DNA from: an uncultured Muribaculaceae bacterium
Lineage (GTDB): Bacteria; Bacteroidota; Bacteroidia; Bacteroidales; Muribaculaceae
DNA length: 64,000 nucleotides
Reading direction: 5' to 3'
Assembly: GCA_947176745.1 (NCBI GenBank)
Contig: CAMWRV010000004.1
Span: 1-64,000, forward strand
The first letter of the stretch is position 1, and every line of letters starts with the position of its first letter. A model generated the notes under the pieces. It worked only from the letters and a program-made list of their open reading frames with translations, ran no database searches and was not told the origin of the DNA. Position numbers and translations under genes: made by a program. Positions 1 to 7,620 of this stretch are shown here, piece after piece.

Positions 1-1
1 A

Positions 2-361
2 TTTATGGCGTTTCTGCCAGCTTGCTCGGATGATAAAGACGAGCCGGAAGACATCAAGTCACAGATCATCGGAACGTGGGATGCCACCTCTGTAAAGTTC
101 AGCGACACGGACTGGATTGACATCACAAGCTATCCGAGCATGTCTCTCTCAATCACATTCAACAAGGACGGTAGTTATTACGGACGCGGGGCTCTCGGTA
201 ATGGCGGCGGAACCTATACTGTATCCGGCAAGACCATCAAAACCTATGTAGATGGAGATCTTTACGGAACATATTACGTAAAAAGTCTGAACGGGAATAA
301 TGCCGAGCTTTCTCTTACTATGGGTTCATCAAGTATGGAGATTCGTGCGGTAAGACGATAA
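2..361 (+). CDS. Lipocalin-like lipoprotein, 5' end cut by window
   Basis: The open frame runs into the left edge of the window, so the true start is missing. The first visible residues (MAFLPACSDD) look like the end of a lipoprotein signal peptide with the lipobox cysteine followed by acidic residues, typical of Bacteroidetes surface lipoproteins. The rest (about 105 residues) has the pattern of small lipocalin-like domains of this phylum: an IIGTWDATSV opening, then beta-strand-rich segments with FNKDGSYYGRG and GGGTYTVSGKTI. This fold often binds small hydrophobic ligands, but no ligand can be deduced. A perfect hairpin follows the stop. The domain call is moderately sure; function is unknown. 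Confidence 0.6.
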   Translation, partial: FMAFLPACSDDKDEPEDIKSQIIGTWDATSVKFSDTDWIDITSYPSMSLSITFNKDGSYYGRGALGNGGGTYTVSGKTIKTYVDGDLYGTYYVKSLNGNNAELSLTMGSSSMEIRAVRR

Positions 362-390
362 ATTTTAGCTATGTCTAAATAATAAGAATT

Positions 391-420
391 CAGGTTTCGC
401 AGGTTCGGTTGCGAAACCTG
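391..420. terminator. Perfect 10-bp inverted repeat between two genes
   Basis: CAGGTTTCGC at 391-400 is matched exactly by GCGAAACCTG at 411-420 around a 10-base loop, 30 bases after the stop of the lipocalin-like gene and 18 bases before the next start. It is followed by AT-rich sequence but no clear T run, so it could be a weak terminator or an mRNA-stabilising hairpin. Confidence 0.45.
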
Positions 421-438
421 AATAAAATAAGATATAAC

Positions 439-1008
439 ATGAAAAAGATATTTCTACTGTTCTCGGTAGTATTTATGACCTTTGGGTGTTTTGCTCAGAT
501 AAACAAGGGTTATCGCGGTTTTGCCGATCTGGGATATACGATTGGTGTCGGTGACTATGACTTTGGTCGTTTTGAAATAAGCACTACTCACGGCTATCAG
601 GTTAACCCATACTTCTTTTTAGGAGGCGGAGTGGGATTTCACTTTATGCAGTCATACGAAAGTGCTGGTATGACAATCGCACTTGATAAAAGAGATTCGA
701 AAGTAAGTATTCCTGTTTTCGCAGATTTTCGTGGCTCATTCTCAAAACGAAAATTTGCTCCGTTTGTTGACTTGAAAATCGGTTATTTCGTCACAAACAA
801 TGATGGTTTATATGGAAATATTTCAGCCGGATGCCGTATGAACTTTAAGGGAAACCAGGCTGTTTCTCTCTCTCTCGGTTATACCTATGAGAAACTCGAG
901 TTTGAGACTTTCAATCGCTTTACAAGTTCCACAAGTATGAACTATACACGATCATCTCGCAAACTTGACTGTGAAGGCATCTCACTCAAACTGGGATATG
1001 AGTTCTGA
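439..1008 (+). CDS. Small outer-membrane beta-barrel protein
   Basis: A 189-residue protein with a clear N-terminal signal peptide (MKKIFLLFSVVFMTFGCFAQ). The mature part alternates hydrophobic and polar residues, with repeated aromatic/glycine strands (YRGFADLGYTIG, YFFLGGGVGFHF, FAPFVDLKIGYF) and a C-terminal LKLGYEF ending in phenylalanine, all typical of eight-strand outer-membrane barrels. The frame is open ten codons further upstream from a TTG, but the ATG at 439 gives the proper signal peptide. Ligand and role are not identifiable. The codon use is AT-rich compared with most of the window. A strong terminator follows at 1118-1145. Confidence 0.7.
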   Translation: MKKIFLLFSVVFMTFGCFAQINKGYRGFADLGYTIGVGDYDFGRFEISTTHGYQVNPYFFLGGGVGFHFMQSYESAGMTIALDKRDSKVSIPVFADFRGSFSKRKFAPFVDLKIGYFVTNNDGLYGNISAGCRMNFKGNQAVSLSLGYTYEKLEFETFNRFTSSTSMNYTRSSRKLDCEGISLKLGYEF

Positions 1009-1117
1009 CATTGAATCGATCTTAAGGATATAGAAGTTCGTTGCATTTTAGCAACCAAATCCATACGCAAAGACGTCAAACTCCGTATTCATGGATCTTA
1101 ATATCATGAAATTGCAT

Positions 1118-1146
1118 AAAAATCGGCCTGAAAAGACCGATTTTTT
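1118..1146 (+). terminator. Rho-independent terminator
   Basis: AAAAATCGG (1118-1126) pairs with CCGATTTTT (1137-1145) around a 10-base loop, followed by further T-rich sequence to about 1155. It lies 109 bases after the stop of the barrel gene. The reverse orientation is also T-flanked, so it could act on both strands. Confidence 0.75.
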
Positions 1147-1304
1147 ATGTTTTTTAATGTTTGGTCTATTTTCAACCTCCTGAGAATCGAATATCCTGAC
1201 TAATCTCGAAAAAATTACTTTTCAGAAAAATATACAATTCTAAGAGTCTCTAATCAGGGGAGTTCTGCAATACCCTCTACGCTGTCCTGCTATTACCGGA
1301 CGGT

Positions 1305-1440
1305 TCCGGACGCGGTGGACGCGATTAATCGCGTCCCTACAATCCGATTGTCCGCGACGCGGGGTGGGCGGTTAATCGCGTCCCTACAATCCGATCGTCC
1401 GCGACGCGGGGTGGGCGGTTAATCGCGTCCGTACAATTGC
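1305..1440. repeat. Three tandem REP units (46/47 bp period)
   Basis: Three head-to-tail units start at 1305, 1351 and 1398. The first contains the perfect 18-bp palindrome GACGCGATTAATCGCGTC at 1318-1335. The other two carry a degenerate form (GGGCGGTTAATCGCGTCC) and are nearly identical to each other. Each unit ends CCCTACAATCCGAT or a variant. The cluster lies directly downstream of the RAYT transposase stop codon. The rest of 1009-1446 holds only the terminator at 1118 and AT-rich sequence without a gene. Confidence 0.85.
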
Positions 1441-1446
1441 GAAAAA

Positions 1447-2121
1447 TCAAATGTCGGAGGCATTGTCGTTAAAACAATCCTCAGACCATTGACTCACATT
1501 GAGATCAATATAATTCATGATATTGTCAAAGGCATGCTGATTGCGAATGATGTGTTCGTGATATCGCGGTTGCCAGCACGGTAGGGACGCGATTAATCGC
1601 GTCCGGGCAGTCCGGGTAACCCCGGCCTTGAACGATCCTATCACAACAGCCAGCCGGCTGTTGTGATGATTGTATTCCAATGCCTCGCCATGTTTCGGCG
1701 GTTTCAGACAGCCGGTGGAGGGTACGGACGCTGATACGGACGGACTGGGGGTTACTCCCGACGCGGTGGACGCGATTAATCGCGTCCCTACTGATATGAC
1801 CATGTGGATGTGGTTGGGCATAACTACGGAATTCCATACTTCCACGTCTTTGTGGAAGTTGGAAATCCGGCTGATATGTTCGGTTATTAGAGCACCCAAG
1901 GATGTCGGATAAAACTGCGAGTCTCTAATGCATCCAAAAATATGCTTCTTCTTATGAGAACATATGGTGATGAAATAAATGCCGCCGTTATAATCGTGCC
2001 AGTCTGCCCGGAATGCATGTCTGTCGGAGGTTGTGACCTCCTGTCCGCACGCAGATGACCCGGAGGTCATATCGCCGTGCACAAGCTCCGACACCTGACG
2101 CTGCATGTTTTTCTTATCCAT
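1447..2121 (-). CDS. REP-associated tyrosine transposase (RAYT, Y1/IS200-like)
   Basis: A 224-residue HUH-family protein. YFITICSHKKKHIFG (about 49-63) and VVMPNHIHMVI (about 99-109) are the hallmark RAYT blocks; H104-x-H106 is the HUH metal-binding pair. SFKAGVTR (163-170) and WQPRYHEHIIR (183-193) follow, with Y187 a candidate catalytic tyrosine. RAYTs are single-copy chromosomal relatives of IS200/IS605 transposases that process REP palindromes. Two segments unusual for the family are encoded by exact copies of the local REP palindrome (1586-1603 and 1769-1786), both read in the same frame as TRLIAS (residues 113-118 and 174-179). The longer first insert (about 111-138) is low-complexity Ser/Pro/Val. 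REP copies also lie just outside both ends of the gene. Whether the enzyme is still active is uncertain because of these insertions. Confidence 0.88.
   Translation of the reverse strand: MDKKNMQRQVSELVHGDMTSGSSACGQEVTTSDRHAFRADWHDYNGGIYFITICSHKKKHIFGCIRDSQFYPTSLGALITEHISRISNFHKDVEVWNSVVMPNHIHMVISVGTRLIASTASGVTPSPSVSASVPSTGCLKPPKHGEALEYNHHNSRLAVVIGSFKAGVTRTARTRLIASLPCWQPRYHEHIIRNQHAFDNIMNYIDLNVSQWSEDCFNDNASDI
1586..1603. repeat. REP palindrome inside RAYT coding sequence (copy A)
   Basis: Exact GACGCGATTAATCGCGTC. It encodes TRLIAS in the transposase frame, between the VTRTAR block and the WQPRYHEHIIR block. Confidence 0.9.
1769..1786. repeat. REP palindrome inside RAYT coding sequence (copy B)
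   Basis: Exact GACGCGATTAATCGCGTC with a longer shared flank: about 31 bases here match the tandem unit at 1309-1339, including the GCGGTGG stretch before the palindrome. It encodes TRLIAS just after the HUH motif. Confidence 0.9.
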
Positions 2122-2158
2122 GATTATGCCTCGTTCTTACTTACACGCTTCACGTTGG

Positions 2159-2176
2159 GACGCGATTAATCGCGTC
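2159..2176. repeat. REP palindrome between RAYT and next gene
   Basis: Exact GACGCGATTAATCGCGTC. It ends one base before the stop codon (2177-2179, minus strand) of the neighbouring secreted-protein gene, and lies 37 bases upstream of the RAYT start. Confidence 0.9.
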
Positions 2177-3004
2177 CTACAGGCTGATGTCTTCGATGAG
2201 CCAGTTGCCTTCTGAATAGTCGAATGATTTTACTCCCGCCGCCGACATCGAGGGAAATGACAGGAGGAATCCGGCGGTTTCTGAATATTCCGGCCTGATG
2301 TTGTCGTATGTCACAAATGTCGTCTGCGGTGTCTCGGTTATGCCCAGAAAGTCATTGAGGGGGTAAGTCTTGCCTGTGGCCCGGTCTTTCAGAACAGACT
2401 TCGATTTATTGATACTGATCTTCTGGCCGCTGGAGCTTGCCGGAGTGTATGAGAAATACAGCAATGTATTCGTGCCGTTGTCGATGACTGCGTCAAGTCG
2501 CAGGGTTCCCTCCTTGTTCTTCTTGTTCTCGAATAGTCGGGTCACCGAGCTGTCGGGCATCACCGGGACTCTACCGATCTCTATGTCGTAGAGACCCAGA
2601 TTGTCGAGCCGCACTTCTTTGACGTTTTCCGGCAACGGCCCGAACACGAGCTGGACAGGCATCCTGAGATTTGTCATCTCTTTTTCAAAGACATACCGCT
2701 CCGGCTCTTTGGGGAAACCATCCGAATAAATCAGCGGATACCGTCTGCCGGTCGCCTGGTCCACAAGAGCGGTGTTGACACTCATGTTCGTATACCCCGG
2801 ACTCCGGTAAGGATCAGTGTAGATGACAGTGACGACAGTAGCCTGGCCATACCGGGTTATGTCGCCGAGATGCCAGTAATCATTGTCATACTTGCTCATG
2901 TGAGGAACAGGATCCGCTATTTTCTTGTCGTCGAAAAAGTCCTGGGCGAATGCTCCCTGAGCAAAAGCGACAAGCGATATTATTGCAAAGAGAAATTGTT
3001 TCAT
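2177..3004 (-). CDS. Secreted protein of unknown function
   Basis: A 275-residue protein with a signal peptide (MKQFLFAIISLVAFAQGAFAQ, cleavage after AFAQ). The mature part looks all-beta. It contains two similar halves: each mentions an attribute followed by the phrase ATGRRYPLI (about 84-92) or ATGKTYPLN (about 209-217), and each ends in a strand-rich block, suggesting an internal duplication of a DUF4384/immunoglobulin-like module. I do not recognise a named family. It is followed on the minus strand by the REP palindrome and the RAYT gene, and preceded 59 bases upstream by another secreted protein on the same strand, so the two may be co-transcribed. Confidence 0.55.
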   Translation of the reverse strand: MKQFLFAIISLVAFAQGAFAQDFFDDKKIADPVPHMSKYDNDYWHLGDITRYGQATVVTVIYTDPYRSPGYTNMSVNTALVDQATGRRYPLIYSDGFPKEPERYVFEKEMTNLRMPVQLVFGPLPENVKEVRLDNLGLYDIEIGRVPVMPDSSVTRLFENKKNKEGTLRLDAVIDNGTNTLLYFSYTPASSSGQKISINKSKSVLKDRATGKTYPLNDFLGITETPQTTFVTYDNIRPEYSETAGFLLSFPSMSAAGVKSFDYSEGNWLIEDISL

Positions 3005-3063
3005 ATCCGAAATTACTTGTGTTGTGATATTGGGTTCAAATTGTTGTGGGGTCTAAGAGGTCA

Positions 3064-3720
3064 TTATTCCCAGCCATCGGTGTCGAATCCTCCTGACCCG
3101 CCTCCGGGAGTAAAGCATTTTCCAGCTTCGAATATGCCTGCCCGATCTGCAATATCCTCATAGACCACCTTCGGAGTCTCCAGTCTTTCCCCTTTGTCGG
3201 CATCATATTCGACCTGTTCGGTCAGCAGGATATATCCGGGGTGTATCTCGCCGATGTAGTAGTTCTCATTCGTAAACATACGGCCGTTGTTGTAGGCCGT
3301 TGTCACGCTGTTGAGTGCCTTCACGCCGTTGCCATGTTTCCAGAACACCCAGCCGGAAGTGGTCTCGCCACCCTGTACGGTCTCTATGTTGAGCAGTAAG
3401 CACTCGCTTTGCGCAGAGTCCATGACCTCTGGAGCCTCAAGCGGATACTGCGCTTCGTTGATGGCGAGAGTGTCTACATATCCCTCCTTGCCGGTAGCGA
3501 TGTTGCGGACTTTTACGAAAGGAGTCTTGGCGTTGTCATCATATTCGACGATCTCTCCGTAGAGGAGCTTGTCTCCGCTTTTGGTCTTTCCGGAAACGTC
3601 AGTGTAGATTATAGCGCCATCATATCCGATGTTGCCGTAAACAGGTTTTGCATCTGCCGTGCATGCCTGCGTGAAAATGCCGGCGGCTACTGCGGCTGCC
3701 GTTACAAGTGATTTCATCAT
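3064..3720 (-). CDS. Secreted protein with SH3-like N-terminal region
   Basis: A 218-residue protein with an N-terminal signal (MMKSLVTAAAVAAGIFTQAC); the cysteine at 20 could be a loose lipobox. Residues about 27-90 (YGNIGYDGAIIYTDVSGKTKSG, LLYGEIVEYDD, PFVKVRNIATGKEGYVDT) resemble bacterial SH3 domains, which often bind cell-wall peptides. The C-terminal half is of unknown fold and ends in a Gly-rich tail with GGGSGGFDTDGWE. A candidate promoter lies at 3818-3850 on the minus strand. The start is either of two adjacent ATGs. The role is probably periplasmic or envelope-related; this is inference. Confidence 0.5.
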   Translation of the reverse strand: MMKSLVTAAAVAAGIFTQACTADAKPVYGNIGYDGAIIYTDVSGKTKSGDKLLYGEIVEYDDNAKTPFVKVRNIATGKEGYVDTLAINEAQYPLEAPEVMDSAQSECLLLNIETVQGGETTSGWVFWKHGNGVKALNSVTTAYNNGRMFTNENYYIGEIHPGYILLTEQVEYDADKGERLETPKVVYEDIADRAGIFEAGKCFTPGGGSGGFDTDGWE

Positions 3721-3817
3721 AGCTGGTGAATCATTATAAGTGAATAATTTGAAAAGTGAAAAAGCGTTGTCTGCAAGTCTGTTGTCCGTTTATGCCGAGG
3801 GCATGCTGTCGGAGATG

Positions 3818-3850
3818 CAAAGATAACGAATTTTTTCGGATTTTCCCTAA
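3818..3850 (-). promoter_or_regulatory. Candidate Bacteroidetes promoter for the 3064-3720 gene
   Basis: On the minus strand TATCTTTG (3825-3818) matches the -7 consensus TAnnTTTG. TTAG (3850-3847) lies 21 bases upstream and is one base off the -33 TTTG. It sits about 100 bases before the start codon. Confidence 0.45.
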
Positions 3851-3976
3851 GACAAGTTTTTTTGCTGCCGGGTGTCACAGACGGGAAGGTCGCTGCGTTA
3901 CGTGGGTGTAGGCAGGCACTGCAGGTCTGAATACAAACTGGCCGGCGCAAGCGGCCGGAAAGACAACCTAAACCAT

Positions 3977-6262
3977 ATGAACGCCACTATGAACCTGAAA
4001 ACCATAGCCGTCACGGCTCTCATACTGATCTCATACCTATATACAATAGCTGCGGAACCGGAGGCCACGGAGGCCGCCGGTTCCACACAGACCGTCACGG
4101 CCTCCCTCGACACCGACACTGTCGGCATGGCCGGATACACCGAACTCGACGACTTCGTCATCGTGCAGCAGAAGAAACTCGTGCAGAGCGACGGAGCTAA
4201 ACTCACATATAACGTAACCGAAGACCCCGAGGCCGGTAGCTCCAACATCCTCGACATACTCCGCAAGGTGCCCGGAGTGTCGGTCGACGCCGAAGACAAC
4301 GTAAAGGTCAACGGCCAGTCAAACTTCAAGATACTCATGAACGGCCGCGAGGACCCGATGCTCAAAGGCGACATAAAGACTGTGCTCAAGTCTCTGCCCG
4401 CCGCGTCGATCAGAAAGATAGAGGTGATCTCCGAACCCGGTGCGAAATATGAAGCCGAAGGCACAGGCGGAATCCTCAACATCGTGACCGACAAGTCGCA
4501 AAACCTCTCCGGATTCATGACGCAACTGTCGGGATGGGTCAACGCATATCAGGCCGGAGGCTACGTCAACGCCCGCACAAAAGCCGGAAAGGTGATGCTC
4601 GACGCCACCGTCAGCTACAACAACGGCAACGTGTGGCCCCGCTCACGCACGCAGACCACAGAGACCGAGGATCTGACAGGCGGACCCAACCATCTGCAGC
4701 GCAGCGACTCAAAGTCGAAAGGTGGCTGGGACTACACCGGTGTCGGCCTCAACATGTCGTGGGAGCCCGACACACTGAACCTCTTCACCCTGTCGGCCAA
4801 TTATTCGAACAACAACTGGAACAATACCGGCGAGGAGCATCGCGCAATGTATGGCAACGACATGACCACGCTGTGGAGTCTGCAGCGCAACACCGATATC
4901 GCGGGTCGCTACAACGGATTCGGACTGTCGGCATCATATCAGCACGCGTTCGGACGCCAGGACCATACGCTCGTGGCATCTTACGAATTTGACAATTCGC
5001 GGCAGCACCAGAACACAGTCTATACCGTCATCGATGCCGACGGGGTATCGGGCGAGACACCCTTCTCGGCCAACCGCACCATCGGCAACTTCGGCACCCA
5101 CATATTCCAGATCGACTACTCCAACCAGCTTGACAGCCGCCATCTGATCGAGGCCGGGGCAAAGGCCAACATGAATCCGAACGACTCCGACCGCCTCCCC
5201 TGGTTCGGCACAGACGCCTCCGACGCCGTAATGGCCGAGGAACTGCGGGTGGACGTGAGCCAGTTCAAGGATATCTACGCCCTCTACTCCTCATGGACCG
5301 GCTCGCTCGGCAAGTGGAGCCTCAAGGCCGGTCTGCGCTACGAGCACACGCGCATGGGTCTGAAATACAAGATCGGCGACTACCCCGATTTCACCACCCG
5401 TCTGAACGACATAGTGCCCAACGCCGCCGTCAGCTACAATTTCACCGGAGCGTCAAGTCTGCGCATGGCATACCAGACGCGCATATCGCGTCCCCAGCTC
5501 TGGAACCTCAATCCATGTGTCGATGTGCTTACCCCCGGCAAGGTGTCATACGGAAACCCGCACCTAAAGAGCGAGAAGAGCCACGGTGTCTCGCTTGCCT
5601 ATTCGAACTACGAGGGTAAGGTCTCCGGAAGCGCGAAAGTCAGCTACCTTTATGTCGATAACATGATCAACGACGTTATCTTTATGAAGGACGACATTCT
5701 CAACTCCACATATGCCAACATAGGCAAGTACCACTGTTTCATGACCGACCTCAACGGCGACTGGAACGTGACCGACAACCTGCGCTGGTCGCTCTATCTA
5801 TCGGCAAGCTACAACTACATGTTTGCCGAAAACGAGATGATCACCGCCAAGAACTGCGGGTGGCAGTATTACGTCAGCACGAACCTGAATTACACCCTTC
5901 CCTGCAAGGTGCGTCTCAGTTGCTACGGCGGGTTCTACACCCCCTGGATGGATCTGCAGAGCAAGGGCGACGACAACGGCTACTACTACGGCCTCGGCGC
6001 AAGCCGGTCGTTCCTCAAGGATGACGCTCTGACGCTGCAGCTCAGCCTCGGCAACATACTGCCGACACGCCGCACCAACGGCTACACTCAGAGCGACGAG
6101 AGCGTGAGATACACAAACCGCGGCACCTACAGCCAGTGGAATGTCGGTCTGAGCGTGTCGTTCAAATTCGGCGGTCTCAAGGCCGGTGTCAGGAAGACCG
6201 CCGCCAATATAGAGAAAGAATCTTCAGGTTCGCAGACAGGAGGCCAGGGAGGAGGTAAATGA
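3977..6262 (+). CDS. TonB-dependent-receptor-like outer-membrane beta-barrel (OMP_b-brl_3 type)
   Basis: About 761 residues from the ATG at 3977 (a second ATG at 3989 is equally possible; the frame is open further upstream without a signal peptide). A signal-anchor-like stretch (TIAVTALILISYLYTIAA) is followed by a plug-like domain: ILDILRKVPGVSVDAEDNVKVNGQSNFKILMNGR and LKSLPAASIRKIEVISEPGAKYEAEGTGGILNIVTDK are the classic pattern of the PF14905 group. The C-terminal 550 residues are barrel strands. There is no carboxypeptidase-like N-terminal domain and no SusD partner, so it is not a SusC. The ECF sigma gene starts 49 bases downstream, suggesting one operon and possibly a signal or stress role for the barrel. 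Confidence 0.8.
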   Translation: MNATMNLKTIAVTALILISYLYTIAAEPEATEAAGSTQTVTASLDTDTVGMAGYTELDDFVIVQQKKLVQSDGAKLTYNVTEDPEAGSSNILDILRKVPGVSVDAEDNVKVNGQSNFKILMNGREDPMLKGDIKTVLKSLPAASIRKIEVISEPGAKYEAEGTGGILNIVTDKSQNLSGFMTQLSGWVNAYQAGGYVNARTKAGKVMLDATVSYNNGNVWPRSRTQTTETEDLTGGPNHLQRSDSKSKGGWDYTGVGLNMSWEPDTLNLFTLSANYSNNNWNNTGEEHRAMYGNDMTTLWSLQRNTDIAGRYNGFGLSASYQHAFGRQDHTLVASYEFDNSRQHQNTVYTVIDADGVSGETPFSANRTIGNFGTHIFQIDYSNQLDSRHLIEAGAKANMNPNDSDRLPWFGTDASDAVMAEELRVDVSQFKDIYALYSSWTGSLGKWSLKAGLRYEHTRMGLKYKIGDYPDFTTRLNDIVPNAAVSYNFTGASSLRMAYQTRISRPQLWNLNPCVDVLTPGKVSYGNPHLKSEKSHGVSLAYSNYEGKVSGSAKVSYLYVDNMINDVIFMKDDILNSTYANIGKYHCFMTDLNGDWNVTDNLRWSLYLSASYNYMFAENEMITAKNCGWQYYVSTNLNYTLPCKVRLSCYGGFYTPWMDLQSKGDDNGYYYGLGASRSFLKDDALTLQLSLGNILPTRRTNGYTQSDESVRYTNRGTYSQWNVGLSVSFKFGGLKAGVRKTAANIEKESSGSQTGGQGGGK

Positions 6263-6311
6263 CCGGGCCATTCCCGCTGACTGCCCCACGACATGAAGAA
6301 CAGAGCATAAG

Positions 6312-6809
6312 ATGATGACAGAACAGGAATTCCGACAACGCGTGCTGCCCCTTCAGCGGCTCATGTACGGAGTCGCGCTGAAGACGGGTCTGCCGCCCGA
6401 CGATGCCGCCGACGCCGTGCAGGAGACGCAGGTGAGGCTCTGGCGGCGGCGCGACCGGATTCCTGACAATGACGCCGAACTGAAACTCTACTGCATGGCC
6501 GCCCTCCGCAACGAATGCATATCTACCCTCAGACGCCGTAAGCCGTCGGTGGCGCTCGAAGAGGCCGAGGAACTGAAAACTCCCGAAGAGGAGTCGTCGG
6601 CAGAATACAGAGACACCCGCCGGCGCATAGAGACACTGATCGATTCGCTGCCCGGCAGTCAGGGAAAAGTGATAAGAATGAGTTCCTTCGGAGGACTCGA
6701 CAACGCCGAGATCGCCCGGGCGACAGGCAATACGGAAAACAATGTGCGGCAGCTTCTGTCGCGGGGGCGGCGCCGCCTGCGTGAACTGCTCGCATCAACA
6801 TCAGGATAA
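6312..6809 (+). CDS. ECF-type RNA polymerase sigma factor
   Basis: A 165-residue protein. Region 2 lies at about 5-75 (DDAADAVQETQVRLWRRRDR and ALRNECISTLRRRK). Region 4 lies at about 107-160 (IDSLPGSQGKVIRMSSFGGLDNAEIARATGNTENNVRQLLSRGRRRLRE), with the usual helix-turn-helix. Size and spacing match extracytoplasmic-function sigma factors. It is followed after 12 bases by a membrane protein with the layout of an anti-sigma factor, and preceded by an outer-membrane barrel. The likely role is to transcribe its own operon in response to an envelope signal. Two ATGs lie in tandem; the first was used. Confidence 0.9.
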   Translation: MMTEQEFRQRVLPLQRLMYGVALKTGLPPDDAADAVQETQVRLWRRRDRIPDNDAELKLYCMAALRNECISTLRRRKPSVALEEAEELKTPEEESSAEYRDTRRRIETLIDSLPGSQGKVIRMSSFGGLDNAEIARATGNTENNVRQLLSRGRRRLRELLASTSG

Positions 6810-6821
6810 ATCTTTCCTCAC

Positions 6822-7616
6822 ATGAATGAATATAAAGAAATAAGAGAGATGATCGGCCGCTGGTACGGAGGCGGAACCACACCCGGCGAGGAACGCCGCC
6901 TTGTGGAGTTCTTCTCCTCCGCCACCGGTCTGCCCGAAGACCTTGAGGCCGAACGCGCGCTGTTCGGCGCGATAGGAGAGGTCTCTGACGACCTGCCCGC
7001 CATGCCCGAAGAATACTCGGAGCGTGTGGCGTCGGCAGTCGAGGCCGAGATGGCAAAAGAGCGGACAGCAATCACGGACCGTCGCCTGTGGCGTCGCCGT
7101 GTGATCCGAGTCTGCGGTGCGGCCGCATGCCTCCTTGCCGGAATACTTGCGGTCAGGACACTGACCGTTCCCGGACATGATGTCTCCTCATCGGGTCCGG
7201 CACTTGCCGTCAATGAAAAGAGTGCGGTCAGTGACTCCGATAAGGCTGAAAAAACTGAGATCGCCGTTCCCGTCTGTCCGCCTGCGGCGCATGAGGCAAT
7301 CGCCTCAGCCGCCCCGGCTCCGAAAGAAAAGAGACACCGCGCCGGATCAAAAAGGGCCACGGGCCACCGTCACGCCGCCCGACATGTTGACCCCACTTCG
7401 GACTATGCCGCCGACGACACGGATATTTATCTCTCTGAAGCCGAGGAGGCGCGTCTGCTTGCCGGAAACTACCACGTGGTCAGCGACGAGCGCGAGGCCG
7501 AGGCGATAATGGGTTCTGTCTTCGCGAGGCTCGAAGGCAACTTGGCCGAAGAGGCATATCGCGTCAGCGACATTAACGCACAGTATGAAATGGAAATAAC
7601 TAAACTTTATAACTGA
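6822..7616 (+). CDS. Probable anti-sigma factor, single-pass membrane protein
   Basis: A 264-residue protein with a charged N-terminal cytoplasmic domain of about 90 residues (MNEYKEIREMIGRWYGGGTTPGEERRL resembles the N-terminus of FecR-like and related anti-sigma proteins of Bacteroidetes), one transmembrane helix at about 95-115 (VCGAAACLLAGILAVRTL) preceded by Arg residues, then a periplasmic region rich in Ala, Pro, Lys and His. It lies directly downstream of the ECF sigma gene, the usual place for its antagonist. The periplasmic part has no FecR domain that I can recognise. The function is inferred mainly from position and topology. Confidence 0.65.
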   Translation: MNEYKEIREMIGRWYGGGTTPGEERRLVEFFSSATGLPEDLEAERALFGAIGEVSDDLPAMPEEYSERVASAVEAEMAKERTAITDRRLWRRRVIRVCGAAACLLAGILAVRTLTVPGHDVSSSGPALAVNEKSAVSDSDKAEKTEIAVPVCPPAAHEAIASAAPAPKEKRHRAGSKRATGHRHAARHVDPTSDYAADDTDIYLSEAEEARLLAGNYHVVSDEREAEAIMGSVFARLEGNLAEEAYRVSDINAQYEMEITKLYN

Positions 7617-7620
7617 ACAG

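Noticed and set aside
1305..1440. CRISPR-like array
   Set aside because: Only three units, with contiguous similarity and no unique spacers; the palindrome and RAYT neighbour explain them as REP repeats.
1670..1912. Small plus-strand frame over the RAYT gene containing a DAINRV peptide
   Set aside because: The peptide is just another frame of the REP palindrome; the same peptide appears near 20655 for the same reason.
3717..3950. 77-codon minus-strand frame in the gap before the barrel gene
   Set aside because: It overlaps the promoter of the SH3-like gene and ends inside that gene's start; no coding features.
3977..6262. SusC homologue
   Set aside because: It lacks the CarboxypepD_reg-like domain, the SusC plug signatures and a SusD partner; its motifs fit the OMP_b-brl_3 group.
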